Assembly (NCBI GenBank): GCA_022579005.1 | Contig: MU401461.1 | Coordinates: 124,001 to 188,000 of the forward strand | Origin: Poronia punctata | Lineage: Eukaryota; Ascomycota; Sordariomycetes; Xylariales; Xylariaceae | Direction of reading: 5' to 3' | Length of the DNA: 64,000 nucleotides | In this document: positions 1 to 11,776 of the stretch, piece by piece | Position numbering within the stretch: the first letter of the stretch is position 1 | Layout of the letters: each line of letters begins with the position of its first letter | Made by a program: the position numbers and the translations under genes | Notes under the pieces: model-generated | Told to the model about the DNA's origin: nothing | What the model saw: the letters and a program-made list of their open reading frames with translations, nothing else | The model's database searches: none

Positions 1-3000
1 TTATTGCTCTTATATTTTAAGTTACATTTTTTTTTAGCGCTATTATTTTGCTTATATATTTTATATATAAAAAACTACTATGCAACTAAATTAGCAGCCT
101 TTTTTTTTTTAATAAATTAAAAAAAGATAATAAAAAGCAATAAGAAAAATATGTTAACTAGTATAGCTAACTTAAACTTAAATTTGCTTTAAATAAAGAC
201 TACTACTTAATACTAGCAAATAAGATTTTATTTACTTGCTTTAGCTTTTTTAGTATAGCATTTATATAAGTTTAATTATAAGTTAAATAAGTGTTAAGCA
301 ACCTTTTTAACAACTTTAAATAGCTTGCTAGCTAGAAAAACTATAACAATGTGCTAGCAAACTTAAATGCGTTTTATGTTATTATTAACGTTTACTTAAA
401 AGCTGTTTAAAAGTTTAAAAAATTAAAGCAAAGCAATACTTTGTTTGCTAGCTTTATTTTTACTTTTATTTAACTTGCTAATAAAAGCTAATATATTTTT
501 TTATAATAAGTTAAACAGCTTTAAGCTAAAGTTAACAAAAGACTTTAAAACGCTTTTGTTTTATAAACAAGTTGCTTTAAACCTAATAATATTATAGCTT
601 AAATAAACTTTTTATAATAGCTTTTAAATAATATTGCTAACTAGGATTTTTGCTTAAACTACTGCGCTTTAGCATATAACTTTACTTTATTAACTAATAA
701 TTATATTTAAAAAAACTTTATAAACTTAAGTAAGCTTATAATAACAAAACTTTAAAGCTTTTTTATAGCTAAAAAAAAAAAAAAGCGCAAGCAACTTAAG
801 CTTTGCTAATATTATAGTTAGCTAAAATACTTAGCTATATTTTATAAATTGTTAAAAGCTAGAAAATTATAAAAAAAAATAAAAAAGTTAATACTAACTA
901 CTTAAATTAAGTTAAAAAAAAAGTAGCTTTTAGCTTAAGCTATAGCTAAAAGCGTTATATAAAGTTTTAAAAAACTAAAAAAAATTACTTATATATATAG
1001 TTTATAAGGCCTAATATATTTTTTAGCTTTAATGCTTATATATTTAATAGTAATAATACTTTAATTTTATATTAAACCTTTATTAACTTAAGCTGTTTTT
1101 TTTATAGTTTTATTAATACTTTATTTATATAAACTTATAACTTTACTTTTTATATTATTGCTTACTTTTATACTTTTTGCTTTATTAATAGCATAATAGC
1201 TAAAAAGGTTACTTAGTGCTGCACTATTTAGCACTAGCTTAGGGGGTATATTAAAAATTTAAAACTATACGCCTAGCTATTAAGCAATACTAACGTTATT
1301 TTAAAACTTTTTTAGCTACGCTAATATAACCTAGTTATTAACTAGCAAAAGGGCACTTTTATAATTAAAAATAACATAGCAATAAAAAAGCAGACTAAAG
1401 CTAACTTAACGCTATAATAATAAAATACTACTAAACTTAGCTTTAAAATACTTTAAACTTTAGTTTTTTTTATTAATACTGCTGCTTTTTTTTTAATAGC
1501 AAAATAAAAGGGCACTACTATTAATTTAATATTGTTTATTAAATTTATAGCTATTATAAACGCTTTTTGCTAAATTTTAAATAATAGCGCAGCTGCTAAC
1601 TACTATTTAGTAAAGCGCTTTGCTTTTAATACACTATTAGTGCTTTTATATAAACTGCTTATTAATAAAAACATTTTAAAACCTTAGTTTTTTTTACCTA
1701 GGCTTAAAGCGTACTATAACTAAGTATAAAAAGCGCTTTTTTTATAGCAAATAGCTAATAAAAATATTAATAAATTTTTTAAACGCAAAGACTTTTTTAT
1801 AAAAAAAAAAGTACTTGCTAAGCTACTAGCTAAGTATTATAACTTATTTAACGCTTTTTTGCTATAAAACATAAAAACCCTTTTTTTTTACTGGCCTTAT
1901 AACTATAAAATTAACTTTATTTTTAAAAAAAAACCTTTTAGCGCTATAGCATAATTTATATTTTTTTAAAAGTTATTAGTAGTTTAAAAATACTTAAACA
2001 ATTACTTAGCAAAAGGGTTTATATACGCTAGCTTTTTATTAGCAGCTGCCTTTATTTTTTTAGCTAAAAAGCTAAAAGAAAGTATATAGGTTTACGTTAA
2101 CTACTATAGCTTTAATAACGTTATAGTTAAAAACTAATACTTTATTTTGCTAATTTAAAAAATTTTAAACGCTTTATATAAAGCAAAATTTTATACTAAA
2201 CTTAATATTATTGTAGCTTTTAATTGCTTGCGTATTGCTTTTAAAAATAAGTAAAAAACAGCGTTTATTACTAGGTTTAGCTTATTTAAGTGCTTAGTTG
2301 TAAACTTTAGTATAATAAGGGTATTTAGCAGTTTTTAGCACTATATTAACTACGTTTTTTTTAATATTTTAAATAAGTATGCTATAGTATACCTTAATAA
2401 TATCCTTATTTATAGCAACTTAAAAAAAAAGCATAGGTAATACGTTTATAAAGTACTAGCAAAGCTTATTAAAGCCGGCTTTATAATTAATATTGCAAAA
2501 TGCAAATTTAGCGTTATTAAAACTAAGTACTTAAGCTTTATTATTTTAATAAATAAAATTAGCATAAACCTTGCTAAAATCAAAGCTATTATAACTTAAA
2601 AACTACTAAACACTTTTTAAAACTTATAATAATTTATTAGCTTTATAAACTACTATTAATGCTTTATTAAAGGCTTTTTAGCAATAGTATAGCTTTTTAT
2701 AAAACTTATAAGCAAAAAAAAGTAGCTAGGCTTGCTAAGCAAACAGCTTTTTACTACCTTTAAAGCGCTTAAAAAAGCGTTTACTACTGCTTTAGTTTTT
2801 ACTTACTATAACTTTGCTAAAAAAACTATAGTAAAAGTTAATATATTTAACTAAGTATTAAGTAGCGTTTTTTATTAATTTAACAACAAAAGCACTTAAT
2901 ACTTAATTGCCTTCTTTTTAACAAAATATACTTTAGCTAAATATAACTATAAAATTTATAATAAAAAGCTTTTAGCAATTATTAAAGCTTTTAAAAAATA

Positions 3001-6000
3001 GCGCTTAAAACTTTAAAAGTATAAAAACGTTGTTAAAGTTATTACTAACTATAAAAGTTTTTAGCACTTTGCTATTATAAAGCTTTTAAATTAATAATAA
3101 GTCTGCTAATTAAAATTTCTTAACAACTTTAGGTTTTAAATTATATACTAGCTAAAAATAAAAGCTATAGTACTTAATATATTTTTTTAATAGCCTAGCA
3201 ATAAGCTAGTAAGTAAAATAAATACTATTAACAACTAAATAGCATACAAATTTTAAGTACTACTTATACCTAATAAGTAAGCTAGTAGTAATAAAGCACT
3301 AGCATACTTATAACTTACTAGTAACGTAGCTTTAATTAATAAGGTGCTTAATAACGCCTATGTACAGTTACTGCTAGTTTTTTAAATTATTGCTAAAATT
3401 AAAAATTTAAAAGTGCGCTGCTTTTTAAAACTAATATAAAAACGTTTTTAAAGCGCTTTTATAAACTATACTATTAAATAAAAACAAATTTATATTAAAA
3501 ATAAGGTTTTTATTTTAAATAATAACGTTGTAAAGCTTAAAGTAATTTTATATGCTTATAATATATTATTAGTAAGCTATTTAAAGCAGTTTAAAACTAT
3601 TAACTTAGTTAAACGCATATATACTTAGCTATAACTTAATAGTAACGTTAAAACGTTTATAAAAAAATGCTACTTTTGTTAGCATATAAAAAATTTATAA
3701 ACCTTGCTAGCAAGTTTTTTTAAACTACTACCTATTTTATATAGGCTTTAGTTTAATATATTTGTTAATTTTATTAAACCTTTACTAACATGCAAGCAAA
3801 ACAAAATTAACTATAAGCATATTTTAGTTATTATTAACAAGCTTACTAAAATATAATACTTTATTTTTATTAAAAACATTATAGCAACAACGCTTGCAAA
3901 CGCTTTTGTTTTAGTAGTATACTAGCTTTATAGCGCTTTTAAAACTATAGTTTTAAACTAAAAATTATAATTTATTTTAATTTTTTAAAAAAAGTTAAAC
4001 TGCTGCCTAGCTATTACCTTATTATGTTTTATAATATACTACTTTAAAACTAATAAGCAAATAAAAATTATAAATATTATAATAAAATAATACTTAAAAG
4101 CCTACTATAGCTATTATTAAAACAACTAAGTAAACTAGCTACTACTAGCTAAATTTGCAATAAATAATTAAATATTAAAAGCTACCGGCCTTAGCTTGTT
4201 TTTTATAAATTATAGCTAGCACTTATAACTTAGCACTAAACTAGCAGCAAACTTATTTAAATACAAAATAAAAAACTAATAAAATAAGTTTTTAGTAGCT
4301 TTAAATATTGCTAAGTAAATTAAAAAAGTAATTATTTAAGCCTAGTTATTTATAGCTAAAGCTTAGACTTGCTATATAAACGCTGCTAATATAGTATATA
4401 TTAACTTAATTTAATATAAAAAAAAAAATAAGGTTTAAGTTAATATAAAATACCTTTATACTTTAAAACTATTGCTAAAGCTAGCTAAAAAATAAATAGG
4501 CCTATTTAATATTACTAAAGTTTATAAATAAGCTATTGCTATTAACTTACTTTAATAATATAAAGTTTTTTTAATATTTTATACTTTGTTAGTTTGCTTA
4601 GCAATATAAAGGCTACTTAGCTAAAACGCGCTAAATAAGCCTTATAATAATAAAGTAAAAAGTATAATTATAATAAAATATAATAAGAAAAAAAAACTTT
4701 AGTAATTATTTAATAAAATTTTTAATTATAAGCAATATAAAACTAAAAGCTTAATATATAAAGTTAAGTAGCTAGCACCTTACTGGCTATTATAAAAACT
4801 AGTACGTAATTTAAAAAAAAACAAAGCTAAAATAGTAGCGTTTTACTAGCATAACCTAAGCAAACTAAAGTTATTAAAATAGCTTTAAATACTATAAAAT
4901 AAAACTAAAACGCTAGCAAGCTAATTTTATGCCTTTAGCACGCTACTACTAAATATGCTACTATATAGCTTTTTAAATTTTTTATTAAAAAATTTTTAAA
5001 ATTTTTTTTATTTTTTTTATTTTACTTTTAAAAAGCTAACAATATACTTTTTAATTACTTTTATAACGCTATTAAAGCTAAAGCAGCCTAACTTTAACAA
5101 ACTAATACTATACTTACTATAACTAAAGCTTTTTACTTTATAAATAAATAGCTAGCAGCATATTATTAAAAAGCTTTTAAATGTTTTTAATATTTTTTAT
5201 ATAATAGTTATTAGCAACTATAGCCTAGTAAATAGCAGCAAAAAACCAGCGCTTTACTTTTTTTTAGCTAGCAGCTTTTATATTGCTAAGAAAAAAGCAA
5301 AGCAACTATATATTAAACTAAATAAAAAGCTTTTTATGCTTTTTGCTTTTTAAACGCAAATTAGCAGCAAAAGCAAGCTTTTAGCAACTTTAAAAAAACT
5401 GCTAGTAAGCAATTTTTATATTTTATAACATTATTAGTAGCAATACAATAATAAGTTATAAGCAATATATACGCTTTTAAATTTTTTTATAAAAGCTAAA
5501 CTATGCTTTAAGCAAATAATTTTTTTTATATTTTTAAAAGCAGCTATTAGCTTTACTACTATATTAAAAGCAGCTTAGCAAGTATTATTAAAGTAAATAA
5601 AACTGTAAAACTTTTTAAAATCTTTAAAATCTTTATTATTATTATTATTATTGCTTTTTTAAAGCGTAATAACTTATAATAAAAGCGCTATTAAATTTTA
5701 AGCGTTTTTTAATATATACGTAGTTAGCTATATAGCTTATTAAATATATATAAAAATTTTCTTTTTATTTTTTTTTACTTACTACTTTATACGTATTTTT
5801 ACGCTTAACGTATTGCTTATAATGCGTAAACAAACTAGCAGCAAAAAAATAGCTAATTTTAAGCATATTGCTAGCACGCTAGCTTAGCTTTATTTTTTTA
5901 TATTTTTTAACTAAAGTTTAAATATAATAAAGACAAATCTTTTTTGCTAAGCAAACTAAATAGTAAACGGGCATAATACTATAATAAAAAAGCTTTAACT

Positions 6001-6330
6001 TAAAAGCGCAGTATAAAGAATTAAAAGTATAATAATTAAAAATAACTAATTATAAGCAAAAAAGTAGTAAAAAAAAGTAAAAATAAAAAAAAAGTAAAAG
6101 TAAGTAAAAATAAAAGCGTAAGCATAAAAATTTAAAAAGCATAATAATAAACAACAGTGCTTATAAAGTAATTGCGCTATAAAAGCAAGCCTTTTTTATT
6201 TTAAAGGCGCTTTTATTGCAAAATACCTACTTTTATATAAATGCTTTTTTTTAAAAAACGCAGCCTTGTTTTTTTTTTTTGTTTTTATTTTTTATATATA
6301 GCTATAGTTAGCTATAATTTAAAAAAAAAG
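1..6330 (+). mobile_element. AT-rich, RIP-mutated remains of a Ty3/gypsy LTR retrotransposon
   Basis: The block is almost entirely A/T and changes sharply to normal composition near 6330. Conceptual reading of the + strand, ignoring stops, gives the domain order protease, reverse transcriptase, RNase H, integrase, chromodomain-like end, which is the Ty3/gypsy order. Stops and D-to-N changes are all explained by C-to-T/G-to-A mutation. I could not place LTRs, primer-binding site or Gag. The 5' part may lie left of the window, and 4900-6330 may hold the 3' LTR or other debris. No intact ORF survives, so the element is dead. Identification of the family is strong; the outer limits are approximate. 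Confidence 0.85.
1520..4870 (+). pseudogene. RIP-destroyed pol (PR-RT-RNaseH-IN-chromodomain) of the gypsy element
   Basis: Around 1540-1640 there is a protease-like stretch reading LNNSAAANYYLVKRF, comparable to the DSGA active-site region. RT runs about 1880-2570. It shows ASFLLAAAFIFLAKK near 2030 and KTAFITRFSLFKC from 2255. The catalytic box reads YLNNILIYS near 2390-2415, where intact elements have two aspartates. RNase H lies near 2820-3065 with YNYKIYNKKLLAIIKAF. Integrase is near 3590-4300: a zinc-finger C-x2-C piece (KKCYFC near 3670) and KHILVIINKLTKI near 3815-3855. A C-terminal stretch near 4690-4870 (LIYKVK, then NLKKNKAKIVAFY) resembles a chromodomain. In-frame stops replace Trp and Gln codons throughout. 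The chromodomain call is the weakest part. Confidence 0.8.
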
Positions 6331-6703
6331 GTACTATTACGGTTCCGGTCTTAGTGCTTACGTATACAGGCCAAGTCTATACCAAAACGCTTATATAAGT
6401 AGATATAAGAGACCTCTGCTTTTTAGAAAAACCTTCCCTTCTTGTGCAATAACAATAAGTCATTATGGACCCCCCGGCAGTGTAGACTGTGACAGCTTCT
6501 TCCTCTAGCTCCGGGTGTACAGATGCAGGTGGATAGATCCTAATATACACCGCAGACATTCCCATTCCGCTGCTGCTCCGAGGCTAGATTAGGTATAAGC
6601 CCTGCTTCTAAAAGGCAACGCACCGGACCACACCGCACGCCCATGATGGGGTAAAAGGTAGGCAGGCAGGTACGGGATGACCCTTCCCTTTCCTTTCCTT
6701 TCC

Positions 6704-7516
6704 TTACTCACAAGGATCCTTCCCGAAAGAAACCCCAACCAAAACCCACAATCCCTTCTCGGCATAACTCAAGTCCTCCCTGGACTTTTGCCTCTCCAAA
6801 ATCTCCCTTGCCCTCAAAGCCTGGTTCCGGAAACTTGCGAATCCCATCTCGACAACATTTCCTTGAGATTTTGTAAAATCCAGGTGATATTTCAACCCGG
6901 CCTCATCAAGCAGGGCGCGCAAGCTTTTTATGGTGATTATTTTTGCAGGACCGGTTATGCGCAGGATACGTGATCCGTGTAGAGGTGTAGGTAAGGAGGG
7001 ATGGCGGCGGTTGGGAAGGATGATGGGTTTGTAGCCGCTTATGGTAATTTCTCCTCGGCCGTCTGCGAGGAATAGGCGCTCGACGGATTCGTGGTGGAAG
7101 AATTCCACCGAGGCGGCGGATGTGGTGGGGGAGCGGTTGGTGGGTGGGTAGAGGACTGCGTTGCTCACTGCGCCGATGGAGCGGATGCTTTGGAAGAGCA
7201 TCGAGTAGGTGCAGTTTGGGGGGAGGTTCGTCCACCATGTTGCGCAGTTTTGGGCGCTGGTGGTGGTGGTGTTTGGTCGAGGGGGGAGGTTTGCCGTGGT
7301 GGCTACGACTGCTCTGTCATGGAATTCTGCCATTTGCATGGGAACAGGAACTGGTGGGCGCGGTGCAGGAGGGAGAGGGAGAGGGAGGCCTGGGACTTGA
7401 GTCCGGGTTGTATTCCGCACTATTTGGCCGCCCGGTCGGGTTGTCTGCGGTCGAGAGGGTAGGCGCAGATCGGGAGGGTTCTCCTGGCCCGGGTTGTTTC
7501 TGGCATTGTTGCTCAT
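6704..7516 (-). CDS. Fungus-specific hypothetical protein with RRM-like domain
   Basis: The 270-aa product starts at an ATG at 7516. Residues 1-60 are Pro/Arg-rich and probably disordered. Residues about 90-205 look like a degenerate RNA-recognition fold: CATWWTNLPPNCTYSML, then a hydrophobic/aromatic segment ending SAASVEFFHHESVERLF. The C-terminus ends with VSFGKDPCE, like the tail of a family of hypothetical proteins I recall from Sordariomycetes, but no function is established for it. The gene sits 0.4 kb from the RIP-mutated block, the first intact gene beyond it. Upstream on the same strand a good donor (7614) with a CTAAC branch and an acceptor (7531) suggests an intron in the 5' leader. 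RNA binding is inference from fold only. Confidence 0.7.
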   Translation of the reverse strand: MSNNARNNPGQENPPDLRLPSRPQTTRPGGQIVRNTTRTQVPGLPLPLPPAPRPPVPVPMQMAEFHDRAVVATTANLPPRPNTTTTSAQNCATWWTNLPPNCTYSMLFQSIRSIGAVSNAVLYPPTNRSPTTSAASVEFFHHESVERLFLADGRGEITISGYKPIILPNRRHPSLPTPLHGSRILRITGPAKIITIKSLRALLDEAGLKYHLDFTKSQGNVVEMGFASFRNQALRAREILERQKSREDLSYAEKGLWVLVGVSFGKDPCE

Positions 7517-8820
7517 GGTGAAATACTAGACTACATAAGCAGGGATGTTAGTTAGAATAGTGTATGAAATTAGAGGATAAGCGATTAATAGTGTTCGTGA
7601 ATAACCAGACTTACCAAAGTTCTTCCTTTGTACTGTTGACTTGATTGTTGTAAAGAACTAATTGTCTCCTTGTCAAGAACAGATATGGCCGTGCGTTTCT
7701 AGAGGAGCAACAGAAGAGTTAGCAAAGTCAAAGAGAGTTCAGGCCAACCAGAGTCGGCGACATGCCCCTGAATCTCAGTTTCAGTACCCTTTTATGCAGA
7801 CGGGCAAAGTTATGTTATACCAACAGGCCTGGATATAGATACAGAAGTTTGGGGTATATAAAGAAGGGTATAAAATGAAGATGAAGTCCTCTTGGGATAG
7901 AAGTGAATTACTTACCACAGCCCAGAGTAGAAGACAGTGGCACTGACTATCAAAGACGCAAGAATGTCGGCGATTGCCCGGGTGAGAGAGTACGGTCGAC
8001 AGACTATACCAGGCAGTTGTTCCTGTGTGTCGATTGGCGAGTGTCCTTGGTGGCTTAGGCACTGAAGGTTAACATAAGCCCATAGAGCAGGAGAAATACA
8101 GTGACGACGAGCTTCCGATTAGTGCAATTGAAAAGAACTGCTGAGTGAGGACTTCCCACTCTATTGTCACAACACCAGTAGGTATTGGAAGTGAGATACA
8201 AGCAAGGATTGGGGATAGTGAGCGAGAAGTCCTCTTCTTAGTAACTAAGAAGCAAAAACACCCAGAACAAAGTGGCCGTGATGGGGGGGTGGATCTCCCA
8301 CGAAGAGAGGGAACAGAACAAAACAGAGTGGGCTTTGCAATGTTAGGAATGCCTTGAACAACCGCGCAAGCAGATGCAAGGTAGTGCTTATTGCAGAGGC
8401 CAAAGGCTTTCGGAGTTGTTTTGGAAGGATGGGCCATCCACAATACGTAGAGAACAAAAGGAGAGAAATAGAGGTAGGAGAGTAGGGAAGAATTTGAAAA
8501 GAGTTAATTACTTACCCGGACGAAGAAACAGAAGAGATCTGTTGTTGTTGCTCACAGGCGAGAGAGAGCGACCAGCAGCGCAAGAGAAAGGTGCAACGTT
8601 TCTCTCCAAAGGATGCCCTTTGAAGAAGAGAGGAAGAAAGAATGTGAAGATCTTATCTTCTTGTCCAGGGAAAGAAATGTGTGTTGATGTCCCTTGAGAA
8701 AGAAGAAAAAGAAGAGAGGAAAGAAACTCAAGAGCTGTAGCCGGGAAATAAACCTCTGTATATATAGAGAGTGTTCAAACTTTTGGCAGAACAAGAAGGT
8801 ACCAAGTGTTCCCATTTATT
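7517..8820 (-). other. Unresolved multi-exon leader or small gene upstream of the RRM-like gene
   Basis: On the minus strand three strong GTAAGT donors occur at 8515, 7915 and 7614. Plausible acceptors with branch sites lie near 8064, 7701 and 7531. A TATA-like run (8757-8767) is followed by a CT-rich stretch, as in many fungal promoters. These could form a long spliced 5' leader of the gene at 6704-7516. Alternatively this is a separate gene: 8069-8437 is open for 122 codons from an ATG but resembles no family I know, and 7917-8063 is open for 49 codons. I cannot choose between these by eye. Confidence 0.35.
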
Positions 8821-10367
8821 CAAACATACATCGGATGGGTATCTTCAAATGACAAACCTGCTCATGGAGACATCTCACAGGAGGCAGGTAGGCAGGACGG
8901 TAGGCAACAACTTCAGACTGATATATAGGACTGGTATGTATCTCTTCTAGGCGCTATATGGACCTGATAAACATACATTTCATCTACACAAAGTAGCCTT
9001 TCCTGATGGTATCTCATCTTTTATATTAAAATTTCAGACTACATACCTAGCTATTGTTTTGATTTAGAATGACTGGTGAAGCACATACAAGTAGTCATGC
9101 CCAAGCACATGATATACAACATGTTATATCATTGTCGGTACATATGAATCTTCTCTCTCCCCTAAGCGGTTTGCTAAGAACATAGTTGTTGTTGATATGC
9201 AAACATTCCCCAGAAGTCCAAACATCCACGTATCAAAGGAACACAACACACCGAAGAATGTAGGTACATGTATGTAGTTATTCATGTGAGCTTTGTATGT
9301 AACTAACAGCCGCTAAAAGCATTTCTAGAGTTGGGACGACTACAGATATAGGGGCGCTCCTTCTCTTTCAAAGGCAACAAGCAATCAACTTTTGCAAGGA
9401 AAGGTGATTTATCAAGGCACCGGTGTAATTCATACCCAACCTGTTTCCGTCTTCCTTGGGCAGAGAGCATCTCCTTCATCTGAAAGATCCGCATCATGTA
9501 TCCCCCTTCTGATTCCCGAGTGGTAGTCATGTTGTGTTTTCTGCTTATTGCCTGATCTATTGATCCCAGAGTGTCCCTGGCAACAAATGGCAAACAGACT
9601 AGGGCATCAGTACTGACAGCAGAGCCAAGAGTTTGGAGTGGTGATTTTTGATTTTTGATTCTCGAGTCATCTGGAAGAGGAAGCCGCTGTTGCTCTCTAT
9701 ATACCTAGGTTAGGTAGTTTGATATACACACGATTTCAGATCAGAATATCATCAACTCCATATGAAGACTCCCCAGAACTTACCTGTTAACTTTTAAGAA
9801 ATACAACTGTTAACCCTCTGATTCATTGATCAGTCTTAGTCATAAGCATAGACAATCCAAGGGAAGAGCACTTACAAATAAGGTAGGTAAAGCATCAATC
9901 GATTACCATACAGATATACCTAAACACTAGGGGAAGATTATGATGCTCTCCCGATCTTCCCCCATGTTTTACACTTATTACTTACAATCTCGCTCCACTT
10001 CCTAACAAGATCGGTCTATGCGTGACTCTCTCCACACCAACCGTCCCGAAGCAACTTCAAAATCTACCTGTTCTGTCTTGGTCATCCGATTTATACCTTG
10101 TTTGCCCGGAATATCTCAACATGGGCCGGCCACGCAAATACCATGGCAAGCAAGACGAGCTTACCAAAACATCCATTGATGGAATTAAGCACGAAAATCC
10201 ACAAATATATAGCATCTACCTTGCACAGTTGCACTTTATCCCCCAACTCAACTCAACCCAACCCCAAAAGAGTTTCCTACAACAACGAAAAAAGGTTACA
10301 TATAGATAGGTAGGTAAGGTAGCCAGTAACTCAATCCCCTTCCCTCACTCACTCACTCACTCATCAT
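8821..10367. other. Intergenic region, otherwise without supported genes
   Basis: Apart from the doubtful exon at 9303-9705 I see only short shadow ORFs, a TACATGTA palindrome at 9265-9272 and a CTCA repeat near 10343-10360. Confidence 0.5.
9303..9705 (-). CDS. Possible exon of an unrecognised gene
   Basis: A frame on the minus strand is open for about 134 codons, from a plausible acceptor (ctaacctag, near 9706) to a stop at 9303-9305. The last 75 codons begin with an ATG at 9530. The product has no motif I recognise. It contains several basic and Cys residues near the end (RPYICSRPNSRNAFSGC). The segment upstream of the proposed intron (donor near 9785) is full of stops, so any upstream exon would be untranslated. 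This could be a small lineage-specific protein or chance. Confidence 0.25.
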
Positions 10368-10883
10368 TCATTCAATATGGAACCCCCTAGGAGATTCACC
10401 AGAATATTGATCATAATACGCATTATACCGATACCACCACTCCTCCCCAACCCTTCCATCATGGGGTTCAATAGTCCAAGTAAACTGACCATCTGAATAT
10501 TTCGGTTCTATCAATTTTTTTTTTTTTAAATTAGCACACACACACACACACACACACATATCCTCTCGCTTTCTCCCCCAAAAAACAAAATACGAAAAGG
10601 GAAAAAACTTACGAGCAGTCAAAACAACCTCACTCCTAGTATCGAGAACCGGAATCCAAGACCCAGACGGCGGCGGTCCAACATAAATCGGATTCGTCAA
10701 GAAAGACGACAACGTGAGATTAAACGTCAAAGTCCCCCCGATATCTTCCGGTTCCCATTGTAGAACCACGTCGCTGCCGATCGGGTATGTCGCGTTGACT
10801 TCGGGCGTGTTGAGCCATACGAGTGCTTGGCTTGTGTTTGCGAATAATGCAAAGGCGGCGAGGAGGAGGAGGGATTTGATCAT
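10368..10883 (-). CDS. Small secreted protein, Kre9/Knh1 N-terminal-like fold
   Basis: Two exons, 10613-10883 and 10368-10507, are separated by a 105-bp intron (donor GTAAGT, branch CTAAT, acceptor TAG) and encode 136 aa. The ATG at 10883 was chosen because it begins a clear signal peptide (MIKSLLLLAAFALFANTSQA). The upstream non-ATG extension is Lys/Thr-rich and not signal-like. The mature part begins LVWLNTPEVNATYPIGSDVV, which recalls the Ig-like N-terminal domain of Kre9/Knh1 and Ser/Thr-rich GPI-anchored wall proteins. The Ser/Thr tail and anchor are absent. The C-terminal part is Tyr/Trp-rich (EEWWYRYNAYYDQYSG). It is probably extracellular or in the cell wall; the role is unknown. A TATA run lies about 110 bp upstream. 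Confidence 0.7.
   Translation of the reverse strand: MIKSLLLLAAFALFANTSQALVWLNTPEVNATYPIGSDVVLQWEPEDIGGTLTFNLTLSSFLTNPIYVGPPPSGSWIPVLDTRSEVVLTARKFFPFSYFVFWGRKREDMCVCVCVCANLKKKKLIEPKYSDGQFTWTIEPHDGRVGEEWWYRYNAYYDQYSGESPRGFHIE
10508..10612 (-). repeat. Intron carrying a TG dinucleotide repeat and a poly-A run
   Basis: On the coding strand the 105-bp intron contains about 12 TG units, then GCTAAT, then a poly-A run directly before the TAG acceptor. Both tracts are likely length-variable. Confidence 0.7.
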
Positions 10884-10990
10884 TTTTTTCTTTTCTTTCT
10901 TGCTGTTGGTGGCGGTGGTGATGATGATGATTGTTTCTTGTGTTTTTTTCTGTCTTTTCAAGATTTAGATAGATAGATACTTACCTTGTG

Positions 10991-11000
10991 TATATATATA
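10991..11000 (-). promoter_or_regulatory. TATA-like element of the small secreted protein gene
   Basis: A TATATATATA run lies about 110 bp upstream of the ATG at 10883, a suitable distance for a fungal TATA box. Confidence 0.35.
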
Positions 11001-11776
11001 TTATCACATTTACGCAGTGAGTGCTCTTCCATGTCAATTAAAACTTGGTAGAAAACTTACTTAACCTTACATCTTACAAACAAAGACATAATCAATCTCG
11101 TCGCAACAAAACAAATATCAAACAGTAAGAAAAAGAAGAATGAAACAGTAATATCCCTTGCCGTATTTTCTTAAAGTGGAAGTTGGAGGTTGGAGGTATC
11201 TGCGCTTAATAAGTTCCGAGCCAAGATACGACACGACGGAGTTTATTGAACAAAAAACAAACAAAAGAACCTCACAGTCAGACTTGGATCGCGCGCAACC
11301 CCCTGACAATGGTAAAGATACCTTAGGTAACCTAGTTGAAAATAGCTCGTGGGAATATACCAACGTTCATTGGAAACTACCGAGGGCTGGAAAAACCGTC
11401 GAGGAGAATTCAACAACTCCCGGTGCTGCTGCCTCCTTCGTATTGATATTGACAGACGCAGTTTGCAGCTAACCGACGAGGAAGTGAGTAATCAATGTCA
11501 TCATAAGTTAACAGACTTCCCGTTTTCAACAATCTTGTCCTAGTAGAAAGAACACTGATATGTTGAAGCCGCCGTCCCCCTCGCCCCAAAGACTGTATAC
11601 ACACTACAACATGTGATGAAGTGTGCGGGTTAATAGGGTTATAGCAATAAATGTCATATCATATTATTATATTTGCCAAGTTCCAACTCAGTTGCTGACT
11701 AGATGATGACTGATGATTCGCTTAACGCCCCCGATGCTGCTTCGAAAATACGCTTTTTTCATATCCTTTCGTTTGG
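11001..11776. other. Intergenic region
   Basis: No supported gene. It contains only short shadow ORFs starting at non-ATG codons and the likely 3' end of the vps41 transcript. Confidence 0.5.

Noticed and set aside
1..200. Possible telomere at the left edge
   Set aside because: No TTAGGG/CCCTAA repeats; the AT-rich sequence is explained by a mutated retrotransposon.
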